Positions 45,471 to 58,198 of a DNA stretch of 64,000 bases are shown in pieces. Position 1 is the stretch's first letter, and every line of letters starts with the position of its first letter. The notes beneath the pieces were generated by a model. That model saw nothing but the letters and a program-made list of their open reading frames with translations. It searched no databases and was not told where the DNA came from. The stretch is from Ceratotherium simum simum (lineage: Eukaryota > Chordata > Mammalia > Perissodactyla > Rhinocerotidae): the NCBI RefSeq assembly GCF_000283155.1, contig NW_004454166.1, forward strand, positions 3,727,252 to 3,791,251, given 5' to 3'. The translations under genes were made by a program, and so were the position numbers.

Positions 45471-46289
45471 TGAGATGTCTTGATTAAGGGATCAATATAA
45501 AACTATTTGATTTCTTACAAATGCTATCCCCGACTATGCTTGTATTTATAGCACTGTCATTTATAGCAGAGACCCTTGTAAACCTCCGGGGAGGTATATG
45601 AGTTAAGGTCCATCCAAAAGACAAAAAGCACTTTAAGTATCTGAAACAGAGGGAATGTGATGCAGACGATAAGTTACACGAGTGATGGAAAAACTGAGAA
45701 GCTGAATAGGGCAAGAAAGGCTATCCAGATATTATCAAATGAGGGGCAAATAGAGGAGGATGTGTTACCAGAGCCCAGAGGCGAGGCTCAAACAGCAAAA
45801 GTTGGACGGTGCTGAGCTAGGAGTCACAAGGTAAGAAGAGCCCACAGCCAGCAACTGCACTGGAGGTGGAGAGGGTGGAAGAAAAATGCCTTGATTGATC
45901 CCTTCCTCCTGCTTTCCACTCCCTCACCTACCACAGGTAGCCAGCAGTCAGCTGACTCGGATCCTGGGCAGCACAGCCTGCAGGGATCGGGCCCCACCCC
46001 CAGTACAGGGCAGAGGTGAGAAATGGTGAGAAATGCACCTTGAGGGCAAACAGGCCCAGGCCAGACACAGGAAGATGCCATGACCTCCTGGTTATTAAAA
46101 GTCGAGTCTACTTTTAGACTTCAGTCTCAAACTATTTAAATCTCTTCTCCCTTTCCCCTGCCCTCACATGGTGCATTCTTGAGCTGGAATCCTGATGCCT
46201 AGGAATGAAGCTGGGGGAGGAGGGTGATCAGGTTCTGAGATATCCTTCCCCTTCCTTCTTCAAGGCCCAGCTTGATACCAAAGCTCTTA

Positions 46290-46690
46290 ATCTCAAGTTC
46301 GTGTGCCTGATGTGCAGTAAACCAATCGATGAGCCGTTGGTGCTTGGAGATGGAGAAAGGTTTATTCGAATTGGCCAAAACAAGAAGGCAGGAGGATAGG
46401 TTCTCTCAAATCCACCTTAACAAGAGAAGAAAGCAGGGGGCTTTATAGAGCTAAGGGGCTTGGCAGGAGGAGTTTTGGAGAAAGAAAGAGGTAATCTTTC
46501 ACTCCAGAGAAGCCGTTGGGCAATCTGACTTCTGGGTGGCAAGGGCAACTGGGGGCTGATCATCCTATGATTGCAACCTCCCCGGGAGGAATTCTCTTAC
46601 TTCTGCAAAACAAATCCTCCAGACCCCTGAGTCACCCCTCAGGTTAAACAAGAAAACAGCAAATTCCAAAAGGCAATCATGTTCTTAACG
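46290..46690. other. LTR-like block beside the minisatellite, unassigned
   Basis: The text GATGGAGAAAGGTTTATTCG, GGGGGCTTTATAGAGCTAAG and CTTCTGGGTGGCAAGGGCAA has the feel of a retroviral LTR, and the minisatellite starts immediately after it. No primer-binding site, gag or pol was recognised, so this is a weak call. Confidence 0.25.
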
Positions 46691-46692
46691 AG

Positions 46693-47050
46693 TATCTACC
46701 ATAACCCTCAGGTGCCCGGCTTCAGTCCCCACCGTCTTCACCTCTGTATCTACAGTAACCCTCGGGTACCTGGAATCAGTCCCCACCGTCTTCGTCTCTG
46801 TATCTACCGTAACCCCCAGGTGCCCGGCTTCAGTCCCCACCGTCTTCATCTCTGTATCTACAGTAACCCTCGGGTACCTGGCATCAGTCCCCACCGTCTT
46901 CGTCTCTGTATCTACAGTAACCCTCAGGTGCCTGGAATCAGTCCCCACCGTCTTCGTCTCTGTATCTACAGTAACCCTCAGGTGCCTGGCTTCAGTCCCC
47001 ACTGTCTTCATCTATGTATCTACAGCAACCCTCAGGTACCTGGCTTCAAA
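46693..47050. repeat. 54-bp minisatellite, about 6.6 copies
   Basis: Units start TATCTAC at 46693, 46747, 46801, 46855, 46909, 46963 and 47017, an exact 54-bp period. The last copy fades at about 47050. Two unit types alternate: one with CTTCAGTCCCCACCGTCTTC and one with ATCAGTCCCCACCGTCTTCG. Because 54 is a multiple of three and the unit lacks stops in some frames, the array is open on both strands (152 codons on plus, 46679-47137; 108 on minus, 46685-47011). I see no sign that either is a gene. Confidence 0.93.
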
Positions 47051-47924
47051 GCTTGGCAGGTGTGTTTGGGAAGGAGAGGAGAAGAAATTGGACAAGAGTG
47101 TCTTTACTCACCCGGCCACAGCTGTCGTCCTTTCTAGGTTGGGTGTCGCTACTTTTCTGGCTGACAGTGGCCACTGACACCCTCTCTGTGGCAGGCATTC
47201 AAAAGCTGGTGAGTCCTCTGGAGGACCTGTGGGGTCCAAGTCCAGCTACCGTCCACAATGTCCACTTAGTGCAACCAGAAATTCTTCCATTCTTGCCAGG
47301 ACAACAGTAAGAGTACAGGTAGGTCTTCTTCTGCCCCTATTCCCATCTTGAAACAATACCGGTCCTCCTCTACCTTAGATAAGTCTAAGGGCAAATTAGA
47401 AAATGATATCCAACTAGGGAACAGCAGGCCAGTCTCCCCTTCCCTCAGGTCCCCCTCTCTAGGCTGAATCTCTGGAACCTCCCCAGTGTTTGGCCTAGGG
47501 GAAGGTCACCTCTCCCCACAAACACTGCCCTCCCCACAGTGCAGATGATTCTGCCCTGTCTCCCCTCTTTTTCTCCTTCCCAGTCATCTTGTGATGATTA
47601 GGAAGGAGGGATGGGGACAGTGGGTAGGGACATTCTGACACCTTTTAGTGAGCCTGGGAGCAGAATCAGGTGCCATGGTGGGCAGCTCTCTTGAGAAGGT
47701 GGTGTGCCGATAGCCTCCTTGTCCTCATCTCTGGGCTTTAGCTGGAATTCCCAGCCAACAGGAAAAGTCCCACTGCACATCCTGTTGCCTCTGAACGATG
47801 GAAAGGAGGCCGGCTTGCAGGGATCTGGAGGAAGAGCATCCCAACACGGAGGAACCACTAATGGAAAAGCCTCGAGATGCAAACTCAATTGGTATGTCTA
47901 AACAGCAGAAAGAAGCCGGTAGGA

Positions 47925-48480
47925 GCTGGAGTGAGAGTAAAACGGAGAGAAGACAGTGAGACAAGGGAGGCCAAGTAGGCAGCTGCAGGTCACCTGGCTC
48001 TTCTAGACTTGTAAGGGGTTTGGATTTTATGTCTGGTTGCTCTGAGAAGCTACTGGAGGATTTTAAGCAGGAGAGGGACATGAACTAGTTTTATTTTTTT
48101 AAAGCAGCAAATTATATAATTGGACTTATTATGACATTTTCCACTGTCAGAAAACACAAAACCAGCATTGACTCTATATCCACAAAAAGAGTCTCAAATA
48201 GTCACCTCCTGTGGCTAGCATTCATTTTATTATTGAGATAGATACAACTCTCTAGATTTTTGATCTCAAAAGATCTATCAAGTTTAAAAGTGTATGAACT
48301 GATTTTTGTTTTGGAAAGACCACTGTGACTTTGGTGTGCTGAATGGCCTGTGGGGGAACGCTGGAGGCAAATGGACCAGTTAATAAACTGTGGCAGCGAT
48401 TTAGCTGAGAGGTGATGATGTCCCGGGCTATGGCTAAAGCAGTGGAAATGGTGAGAAGTGGGCAGATTTGGGATGAATTT
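47925..48480 (-). mobile_element. L2 LINE fragment split by a 0.2-kb AT-rich insertion
   Basis: L2-like text (AAGGGGTTTGGATTTTATGT; TTTTAAGCAGGAGAGGGACA) stops at 48086. It resumes after about 48300 (AAGACCACTGTGACTTTGGT; GAGAAGTGGGCAGATTTGGG). The intervening AT-rich block is flanked by ATGAACT on both sides, which could be a short target-site duplication. Confidence 0.6.
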
Positions 48481-49594
48481 AGGAGGAGCCAGGTTGAAAT
48501 GTCCCAGGTATGAGGGAATGATTCCTGGGATTAGGGCCTGGCCAGTCGCCTGGATGGTGGTTACTATTCCTGGTATGGGAATGACTCTGTAAGGGCAAGA
48601 TTTGTTTTTGATTATTTGTTTTCTTCATTATTGTATCCCCAGGGTCTAGAAGAGTATCTGCCACTTAGTAGGTGCTCAAGAAATATGTTGAATAAATGAA
48701 AAAGCAATACTTTGATCAGGTTATAGTTGAGAAGCCTATTTGTCATACTCATGCTCTCGCCACCTGTGATTAAATGATATCTTGAACCATTCCATATATG
48801 TTTGCAAAATTTTACTTAAAAAAGAGGAAGGGGAAGCAATTCCAGTTAGTTGTAATCAGCTGAGTACCCGTATCCCATCCTTCTGGACAAGACAGCAAAG
48901 ACTCGCTTCTCTGGCAGAGGAACACATTCCTTCTGTCCTCCTATTTGTCCTACTTCTTGGGGGACTTGGGAGAATTCCACCGAGCAGTGGCAAACAAGAC
49001 CCCGTAGTGGAGGGATTTCTGCTGTTCTCCCCAGGTATAAAGGAGGGTCCGTTTTCTGGGGACTCAGCTTACAGGCCTGAGCTGGCTTGAAGCTCCGAGT
49101 GCAGAGGAAGGTCCATACCGGCCCTGGGCTGTGTTCCAGTCAATGTCGCTTCAAGATGAGATACTCCCTGCTTACTCCAGCTCCCCCAGGGTGTCTCCCT
49201 CCCAGCCACAGAATTCTGCTTTTGCGGTTCTTTAAGGAAAAACATCATCAAACTCTGCGCAATCTTGGAATCTTGTGGCAAGGAGAAGGAGCCTCTCTTT
49301 TATCTGCCTGCTGTTGCTGCTGTTAAACAGCCCAGCTTCGTTGGAAGCATCCTTTTTGGTAGTGCATAGCCAACCCATAACATTCTGACACCTTGTGACC
49401 TAGACCTCTTGTAACAGCTGGCGAAGATTTGCCCAGCTGCTTACCAGCACATAAGTGGGCTGGAATGCCAGCTTCTCCCCCCAGAAAAGAAGCGTCCCTG
49501 TGGCTCCTCATCGCCTTGCCTGAGCCAGTTCCACATTTTAGGGTCTGTTACCTTATTACTTGCAAGAGCCCATTTGCGGGTACCAATTTCTCTA

Positions 49595-50100
49595 CTATTC
49601 AGGCTTCTTTGATTATAAGACAGAAATTCAAGTAAACCTAACTCAACTGAAAAAGGAGAGTTATTGGCTCTTGTAAAAAGGATGGGCTTGGCATTGGGAT
49701 CACAATATCCAGATAAGTGAATAATATTGTCACCTTCCTACTCCCATCCCTATCCCTCCATCACTCATCTTGACTTTTCTCTGTGCACAGGCCTCGTTTT
49801 CTCTTACTTGGGATCACTCCATCCTGGCAAGGACAGGCACATGGCCACCAGAAGCTCCTGGCTTATATTATTAGCTCAGCTATGCGGAGGCACTGAGAAG
49901 GCTTCCCTCTCCTCCCCCCTGATTTGCTGGATAGAGGTCCCAGCTGACTGGCCCAGCTTTGATCAGTCTCCAGGCTGGCAGTGGGGTTCCATGATGGGTC
50001 AGGCTTAGGTTGCCTCGTCATCTTTGTGGCCAGGGGTCAGGAATCTGTGATTGGCAGCACCACTGGAATCAACCCCAGGGCTGTTGAAGGGGAGGGGCAG
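49595..50100. repeat. Unassigned medium-reiteration repeat, copy D
   Basis: TAACTCAACTGAAAAAGGAG, GTTATTGGCTC, then AGAAGCTCCTGGCTTATATT and CTGTGATTGGCAGCACCACT follow the same order as copies A and C. Confidence 0.5.
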
Positions 50101-50705
50101 ATCTCTAAGGGAAGACGGTGAGAGTGCTGTTCCTGTTAAGAAAGGAGGAAGGAGGGACTGGTCAGGCAAACATGACTGATCCCTCTACAGGAAGTCAGCT
50201 TTAATGCCAGGAATCAAAGAAAGAGTGTGCATTCAAGGCTGGCTTTGTTTTCTTTTCTAACTCAAACAAGAAATGAACTTTGTGGGCAGGAATTGTAATG
50301 AGGAAGTGAGCACAACGTCTTCCTCAGTGGAGAAATGAACTGTGGGGGAGGTGGTACAAGTCAGCTCTACCTCCGCTGCTGGGCCCGCAGGGGGCTCTGG
50401 GACATGAGCACCAATTCAGGGGATGACTCACTGCGGTGCATCTCGCCTTCCTCAATTCTCCTCTGTCCAATTCTCCAAAGCCAAATAAATAGGAAGTGTG
50501 GCAGACTGGATTCTTTTTAGCAGCGGTACACTTGGGTTTGTTTTCATGGGCATGAGTCCACTAGAAAGCAATTATTTTTTTCTTGCCTCTTTGCTGCATC
50601 AGAGAAATGGAGCAATTTTAAAGGGAGATTTCAAAGAAACAATTTTGTAGCTTACAAAATGGAATCACATAGTGACTGCCAAGTCGGCTGTGCTAATATG
50701 TCATG

Positions 50706-50839
50706 ACTGGTTCTTTTTTTTAAATAAAAATTGTATATATTTAAGGTGTACAACATGTTTATATATATATATGCATAATGAAGTGATTACTACAGTCAAC
50801 CTAATTAACATATCCACCTCTCTACATAGTTACTATTTA

Positions 50840-50871
<32 letters not shown>

Positions 50872-52015
50872 GTAAGAGCACCTGAAATCTACTCTCCTAG
50901 CAAATTTCCAGTATGCAATACAGTGTTATTAACTATAGTCACCATGCTGTACAGTAGACCTCTAGAACTTGTTCCTGCTATATAACTGCAACTTTGTACC
51001 CCTTGACCAACATCTCTCCATTTCTCCCACCTCCCCGCCCCTGGTAATCACCATTCTACTCTCCTCTGCTTCTATGAATTCGACTTTTTTAGATTCCACA
51101 TATGAGTGAGATCATGCAGTATTTTTTTTCCTGTCTGGCTTATTCCACTTAGCATAATGTCTTCCAGGTTCATCCATATTGTTGCAAATGGCAGGATCTC
51201 CTTTTTTAAGACTGAATAATATTCCATTGTATGTGTATATATATTTATATGTATATATGTATATACACACACACAATAATTTCTTTATCCATTCATCCAT
51301 TGACAGGCACTTAGACTGTTTCCATATCTTGGCTATTGTGAATAGTGCTGCAATGAACATGGGAGTGCAGATATATCTTCGAGGTACTGATTTCATTTCC
51401 TTCAGATATATACCCAAAAGAGGGATTACTGGATCATATGATACTTCTATTTTTAATTTTTTGAGGAACCTCCATACTATTTCCATAGTGACTGTACCAA
51501 TTTACAGTCCCACCAACAGTATACAAGGGTTCCCTTTTCTTTACATCTCCAATACTAGTTATCTTTTGTCTTTTTGATAATAGCCATTCTAACAGTTGCG
51601 AGGTGATATCTCATTGTGGTTTTGATTTGCATTTCCCTGATGATTAGTGATGTTGAGCATCTTTTCATGTATCTGTTGGCCATTCGTATGTCTTTTTTGG
51701 AAAAATGTCTAGTCAGGTCCTTTGCCCATTTAAAAAAATTCTTTTTTTTTTTTTTGCTATTGACTTGTATGAGTTTCTTATACATTGTGGATATTAACCC
51801 CTTATCAGATATATGATTTGCAAATATTTTCTCCTATTTCATAGGTTCATTTTATTCATTTTCATTTTGTTGATTGTTTCCTTTACTGTGCAGAACCTTT
51901 TTGAGTATGATGTAGTCCCACTTGTTTATTTTTGCTCTTGTTGCCTGAGCTTCTGGTTTTCTATCTAAAAAATCATTGCCAAGACCAATGTGTCAAGACT
52001 TGTTGTGATCATATA
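50706..52015 (-). mobile_element. 5'-truncated L1, antisense
   Basis: The plus strand reads as the reverse complement of an L1 3' end: first 3'UTR sequence (50706-51100), then the ORF2 C-terminus. The minus-strand ORF at 51112-51486 reads [20 protein letters not shown] and [20 protein letters not shown]. Further minus-strand ORF2 sequence runs to about 52015. GT and AT microsatellites have expanded inside it (50837-50867, 51229-51275). Confidence 0.85.
50837..50867. repeat. GT microsatellite
   Basis: About 13 GT units inside the antisense L1 3'UTR. Confidence 0.9.
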
Positions 52016-55009
52016 GTTTCTATTAAAATCTTAGCATGCCAGAATCAGAAAGGATCCTAGAGATCACAGCCAACACTCTCACACTATAGAGAAGGAAATT
52101 GAGGGCCAGAGAGCGGAAAGGAGTGATTTAAAGGACCCAATGAGGCAGAGAGACGTCTAACACTGAGTTCTTCTGAATTGTTGCACAAAGATTTTTCCAT
52201 TAAGTCATTCAAGGATGTTTAATAATGTAAATAGTGGAGTGTGCTACAAATTTGCTTCTAAATGTCCTTGAAAGCAGTTGATGGGAAATTTCAGTGCTGC
52301 TACAAGTGAAATTGCTAAATGAATTCGATTCTTGCATGCCAAAAATATCTCTGCAAAGATGTGACTTCGTCCTGGTTTAAACACAGGACATTTGAATTCA
52401 GCCATCAAGGACGTGTCTTCGCCTCCCAGTGGCCTTTTCTGTCTCTGAGTTCCTGTGGTCTGAGGTGGTCTTCCAGAATGGACTGCTGGACTGTGTTTTT
52501 GTCATCTCTGGTACCCTCTGGGTTTCCCCATCTTGCCTGTGGGGCTGTGCTGCTCAAGATTGGCCCCTGTCAGTCTACCCTCCACTTTCACAGTGAGGGT
52601 GTATGTTGGTTGCTCCTCCAGACCCATCTGGCTCTGTGCCCTGCATCCTCATCTCTCTGGACTACAGCAGTGGGTTCCTTTGCCCTTTGGCTCCCAGTTA
52701 GGTTAGGCCACCAGCTGGAGATGAGAGTGAGGGAGGAGAGTGAAGTCGGGGTATTTATTTGCTGGGTTCCCTGACTATGGGCTCTCCAAGGTCTGACTGC
52801 ATCCCTCCATTGAAAAGCTCAGCCCCTGTCAAGCAGCTCCCTTCACAAGACTCTCTCTCCAGGTACCAGTAGCTCCTTCTCTCCTCGTGTAGTCAGGCCT
52901 GGTCTGGGGAGGCACCTGCCACTACTAGTGCCTCCACGAGCCCTTTGGGGTTCTGCCTTCTCCCTTGTGGTTTCTCCATACCCTGCCATCCCTTTGAAAA
53001 TAGTCCTTTTATTAAAGTCTCATTGAATTACCCCATTTGAGCATGCCACCTGTTCAGCTGGAAATCTGGCTGATAAACTACCTGACTTCCAACCCGAGGT
53101 CTCTGTCTCCCCCAGGCTCTGAGACATAGTCTATCCCAAGAGAATCTTCGGAGCCTCAGTTCAGGAGACAGTTTCTCTGCAGGGTCCTTGACCCTGGACT
53201 CCTAAGTGTTAGTGACGAATTCTTACCTTATTCCTGAGAACAAGCCTCAGAAACCTTGAGGTGGAACTCCTTGCCTGAAGATGGCAAAGAGCCAGAAATC
53301 AGGACCTTGAGCAAGGAGCCTGCGGAGCTGTGCTGGCTGTCTGGACCAGAGTTAGGTGTCTCATACAGCAGAGGGGCAAGAACAGGGTCTGGCAATCCTA
53401 AATAAGAGCCTACTCTGGCAGCATCAGAAGCCCTAGAGTGTTCCTGTGCTTTCTTAGGTGGACAAGAGCTGGGGGAAGGGATTCATGTCCATGTTTAGAC
53501 CAGAGGAGCAGCGCCTGCCAGGGCCCAGGGTGATAATGGCAGTGGGGGTCTGCTGACTGGAGGGAGAGAGCCCTTAGGGAAGGGGAACCCTCCCAATAGC
53601 CCGCTAGTCCAAAGGCCTCGTCCCCTTAGTCTGGCCATCCCACGAGTCTCTTAAGCTCCAAGTCCCTGTTCTAAGAATCACAAGCTATTCAGTAGTAGCC
53701 GGTGTCTTCTTTATTTCTATCCCTCATTGTGCTAGACATGAAATATGTTAGATTGAGAATAACTTACAGTCACTTACAACCTGCTTCCTTCAGATTGCCA
53801 CTTGAGCACAAAACTGTGGGACAGCAGTTTCACAGAAGAAATAGACAGTTGCAAAGATGCCCAAAGTGATAATATTATCTCATATTTTTTGCAGTGTTTC
53901 ACAGTTTGTCAGACATTTTCCCTTGCATTACATATCAATTGATTCTCACAATAAACCTATTATGTATGTGTGTACGTATATTACCGATTATCTATCATCT
54001 ATCTGTTTATCTATCATCTATAAGATGTATCTGAAGAGCCTGAGACTTTGAGAAATAAAATGACTTACCCAAGGTCATATAACTAGCCAGAATGAATTGC
54101 TTCTTTATATTTCTTATGATCTCATTGTGTAATATATTAGTTGTGATTCTGTCTGTCTTCCACTTGAGTCTATGAGCTCATTAAGCATAGAGTCCATGAC
54201 TTATATTTTTTGCCATACATACCAATAGGTATATGTGTGTGTATATGGGTGGCTACATTGCTTCTTTAATGTTTAGTAAATAATAAAACAACCAGCCATG
54301 TATCCACCACTTAGATTAGGAAATAAAATGTTACCATAACTGTTGAAGGCCCCTCTGCTTCCCTGCCCTGTATCTTTCTCTCAATCCCTAACCACTATTC
54401 TGAATTTTGTCTTTATCATATGAATGTGTCCTTAAAAATATATTACTTGCTCATGTATATCATTAACTTTACATAAATGGGTACTTGGCCTATTTATCCT
54501 CATTCCCCTCCCCGACACCCTCTACTTAGACAGACACTGCCCTGTGCACAAGAGGTGCCTGGGCCAGCCTGGCTGTAGCATGACAAAAAAGCAACTGTCT
54601 GCTCACTAAGATCTCTAAAGGGTTGAAAAAGTCTGATCAGAGGTAGGAATTGGGTTCTAGGTAGCAAAAATCACAGAACAAAACATCTCAGTGCACCCAG
54701 CTGTCCTGCATGCCTATACTGCCACTCCAGTGGAGTCCTTGGTAGACACAAATCTAATCTATTCAGGGGGAAAGCCCTGCTAGACTGCCTTACTACCTGA
54801 AGCTGGAGTCCCACTTCGGAGCTCAAAAATGTCTTCTCTCAAGGCCTTCTTTCTAAGTTACAAGTGGCAAGTACCACCCCTATACGCTTAACGACCTTGT
54901 ACTCTCCATTAACCCAACTTCCACTTCCTTACACACTTCCCTCTTAAATTCCTGGAGAATTTATGACACATTTTAACAACCATTTAAACAGTGCAAGCAG
55001 TTTGTGCAA
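52016..55009. other. Intergenic sequence, old unassigned repeats
   Basis: Reverse MIR-like text at 52040-52140 (GAGAAGGAAATTGAGGGCCA), a block near 52980-53060 with CCTTTTATTAAAGTCTCATT that resembles the end of an old retroelement, and L1-like 3'UTR text at 54260-54480 (CCACCACTTAGATTAGGAAA). None is secure enough to name. No gene was seen. Confidence 0.45.
53940..54025. repeat. Imperfect TCTA-type microsatellite
   Basis: TATCTATCATCTATCTGTTTATCTATCATC-like tetranucleotide steps, written here only in outline, within decayed MIR-like sequence. Confidence 0.6.
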
Positions 55010-55210
55010 ACATTAAGAGTGGCATTTTTCAAACTGTGGGCTGTGACCCATTAATGAATTGTGAGGTCAATCTCCTAGTTTCAGACAAGGATTTAAAAAT
55101 GTTGAAATAGAATTGAGCATTACCTGGTCAAGAAGCCAAGACTACAAAATATCAGCATGTGTTCCCAGTGGCAAAGGAGAAATATTGTTTTGTGAAAGTT
55201 TTGTTCCAGT

Positions 55211-55246
<36 letters not shown>

Positions 55247-55325
55247 GGGTCCCAATTTAAAATGTATTTCTTACTATGGATTATGTTCCAAAAAATGTTT
55301 GCAAGCCACTGCTCAAGAGGAACTT
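55010..55325. mobile_element. Probable old DNA-transposon remnant with GT tract
   Basis: The left part (TTTTTCAAACTGTGGGCTGT, ACCCATTAATGAATTGTGAG) and the right part (TATGTTCCAAAAAATGTTTG, CAAGCCACTGCTC) look like the ends of a known kind of non-autonomous DNA transposon. I cannot fix the family. A (GT)n microsatellite lies at 55213-55243. Confidence 0.4.
55213..55243. repeat. GT microsatellite
   Basis: About 14 GT units, one GC step at the left, inside the probable DNA-transposon remnant. Confidence 0.9.
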
Positions 55326-58198
55326 TGCAGGAGACATTGGCTGCTTACTCACCTGCTATCTATTCTGTCTATCCCCACAGTGGGATAGCCTTGTGGTTTA
55401 GATGGGGTCTAGGAATGTCCATGACTGACCTAAACCATTACCATAACCTCAACCAGTTGCCACCATGATTGTTTCAGGGATGGGCAGAAATCCTAGGCCT
55501 AGACCAATCAGGACATGTCACTCCCTGGCCACAGTGCAGGGGACACATGACCCAGTGAGTTAGGGATCTGTCTGTTAGAGAATCCAACTAAATCCTTTGA
55601 TGGACCTGGAAACCTTACAAATAAACGCTTCGGAGATGCCCAGTCTGGTCTGAAACACAAAAAGGCTATTCACTGTCCACCCCACCCCCATCCCAGGCCA
55701 GAACTTGCTGGGGAGGGAGGAGAGACCAAAAACCAAACAAATAAGACACAGGCTAATTTCCAAGTTACATCATCAATAACCTACTTATAAAAGTCATGGT
55801 TTTGTTGCCCTGAAGAGAGCTTTGTAGGAGACCACATGTCTCTCTCAAGCTCTATGTTCCCCCAAGGTGTAGTTTACATTTTGGAAGAACCTGGGCACTT
55901 AGGAGGCTGAATTCCGGGGGTAACGGGGATTTGGGTGTCATCAGCATGTCCATGCCAGGGGAGCATTTGAGGCTGTCCAGGAAGAGGCGTAAATTGAGTC
56001 AAAGTGAGAAGACCTGGGACAGACCCCGGGGAGCAATAATGTCTGGGGATGGACAGAGGAAAAAGCAGTAAGAGAGGAGACTGGTCCTGTTGCATCGTGG
56101 CGGACACAGACAGGAGCACTAGTCCCTACCGCCCTCTCTGGCAGCCTGCCAAGACCTGGTCCACATTCGCCTGCCAGACTCCCAGGACTTTTGTGATGTA
56201 GATCTGGGTAGTGGGAGAAGTGGAGGGAGAAAAAGCTAACTGGATATACGTTAGAATGGCTAGAGGGCCTCTCAGAAGGAAGGAAGAGGATGAGGTGGCA
56301 CAGGCCACATTTAAGAGATTTCAATGTAATCCTTCTGGCACCATTAAAATTATTCTTTTCAGTAAAAACTTATATGACCTTTTCTTGTGTTTTGGGGAAG
56401 TCAAACCATTGTTCCTTTTGATGAAACATTACGATGAGGGGGCTAGGAGGTGGCCCAGTTATATTGGGGTTACAATACCACAATAGGTAATTAACTGTAT
56501 GCAGCCATCTCCCTCACTAAACTGTGAGCTCCTAGAAGGAAAAAAAGAGCTAGGCGGAGAGGAGGTGACCTCCTCATGTTGGAGGGAGGAAAGAAGAACA
56601 GTTGAGTGGAAAGATCTCATGCTGTAGTCTTGCCCCTCCCCTCCAAGGGCACCTGCCCTCCTCCCTCAACCCTGCCCATGAGGGCTGGGAGAGAGAAAGC
56701 AGTGCCTCCAGGGAGCCTGACCCCACACTGGCTTTTGTTGGAATTGGGAGGAAGGAACTCACCTCAGAATAATATGGACTCATGCCTAAATGGAATTCTC
56801 AAATAGAGTTCTGGAGCAGAACCTTCCAGAAGCTGAGACACACAGATTCTATAAGCTTGGTGGACTTATGGCATTTTCTTCTTTCATTTCTCTTAGCTTC
56901 ATAGTTAAATTCCTTTGGAAAATATCTAAATGTCTCAACTATCTTACTGGAAATAAGGAAGGAGTTTGGTTACATTTTGGAGCCTGCAGGAGGAGTCAAG
57001 AACTGTGCTCTGAGGGCTGGGTGTGACGACTCAGGGGGCAGAGCTGGTGATGCTGGCATGGTCTGCCTCTACCTGAGCAGTGCTCTGAGATCTCTCCTAA
57101 ACATGTGTCCTCACCTTCATTTTTGATTGATGTGAGATGCTTCCCAGAACCTGGCTCCTGCAGCCTCGTGCCTCATCCGCTCAGCTCAGCTCAGCTGTGG
57201 AGCCATGAAGACACTAGGACTCTTCAAGAAACAGCCCTGCCTTCCCTTTTTCTCAGAACTCAGAAGGCAGCTGGGGCTCTGGGCCTCTCTGCTCTCTCCT
57301 GGAAGCGCCACGTGACTTTGTTCTGATGGGTTCCTGCGTGGGAAACAGCACTTGCCCTGGGTGCGATTAGCCCACAGAACCTCCCTCCTGGCTCTTGTTT
57401 GGACCAGCAAGTTCAGTCCAGCTGACTGTTGGTGCTGACTGGGGATAGGGAGCCTTGACCCTCTTAGAAGTCAAAGTCCAGGGAGCATGTGTGGGGGTCA
57501 AAAACACAGGGGTCAGGAGGGCCTCGAGGCCAGGTGAAGGGGGATGGGTTTTGAGCTGGAGCCCTGAGATTTAGGATGCTGAACGGCTGAGGCCTGGGGG
57601 CCTGGTGGTGGGAGGAGGGTGGTAATCCTTCCTTCCCATTGGGAACACTCCCTTTTCCCCTCAGGGATGAGGGCAGAGGCCTGCGATCAATAGCTGTCAT
57701 CTTTGTCTGAGCAGCATCACTTCTGGCCACAGGAGCCTGGTGATATAGTTCCTTTGAGAAATGACTTTCTCCCCAATCACCGGGTCTGGGGGCGGTGCCA
57801 AACATGGTGCCCTATCTGTCCTGATCTCCACCATAGGAGAGGGCAGATGGCCGAGGGCTAGCCAATCACAGTGCCCCGGGACCCTGGCTTCGGCGACTGA
57901 TACACGGCAGAGATTTGCCACATAAGGCGGTCCTGTACCCCACACTCCTGGCCTTGGAAATGGGGGGAAGGATGCAGTTTTGTTGTTGTAGTCGTTACAA
58001 TGTTGGGGAGCACTTCTGGCATTTAGTGGCCAGGGGTGCCAAACATCGGCAACGCCCTGGACAGTGCCCTGTAACAAAGAATTGTCCTCCTCAAAAGGCC
58101 AGTGGCTTCTCTGTTGAGAAACCCCAACCAAAGGATGGGCGCCTGACCCCAGCGGGGCCAATCAGAGTCTATCCCCAGGATTTTAAGAATGTCTGGCA
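55326..58198. other. Intergenic sequence, no named element
   Basis: GC-moderate, unique-looking sequence with short chance ORFs on both strands, up to 154 codons at 57697-58161 minus. No splice-bounded exon or recognisable domain was seen. Confidence 0.5.

Noticed and set aside
46679..47050. Repeat array as a CRISPR locus
   Set aside because: Units are contiguous with no spacers, and the genome is mammalian.
46679..47137. Repetitive 152-codon frame as a possible protein gene
   Set aside because: It is open because the 54-bp minisatellite period is a multiple of three. The opposite strand is open too. No start context, splice sites or homology support a gene.
57697..58161. 154-codon minus-strand open frame downstream
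   Set aside because: No recognisable domain. Surrounding sequence shows no exon structure.
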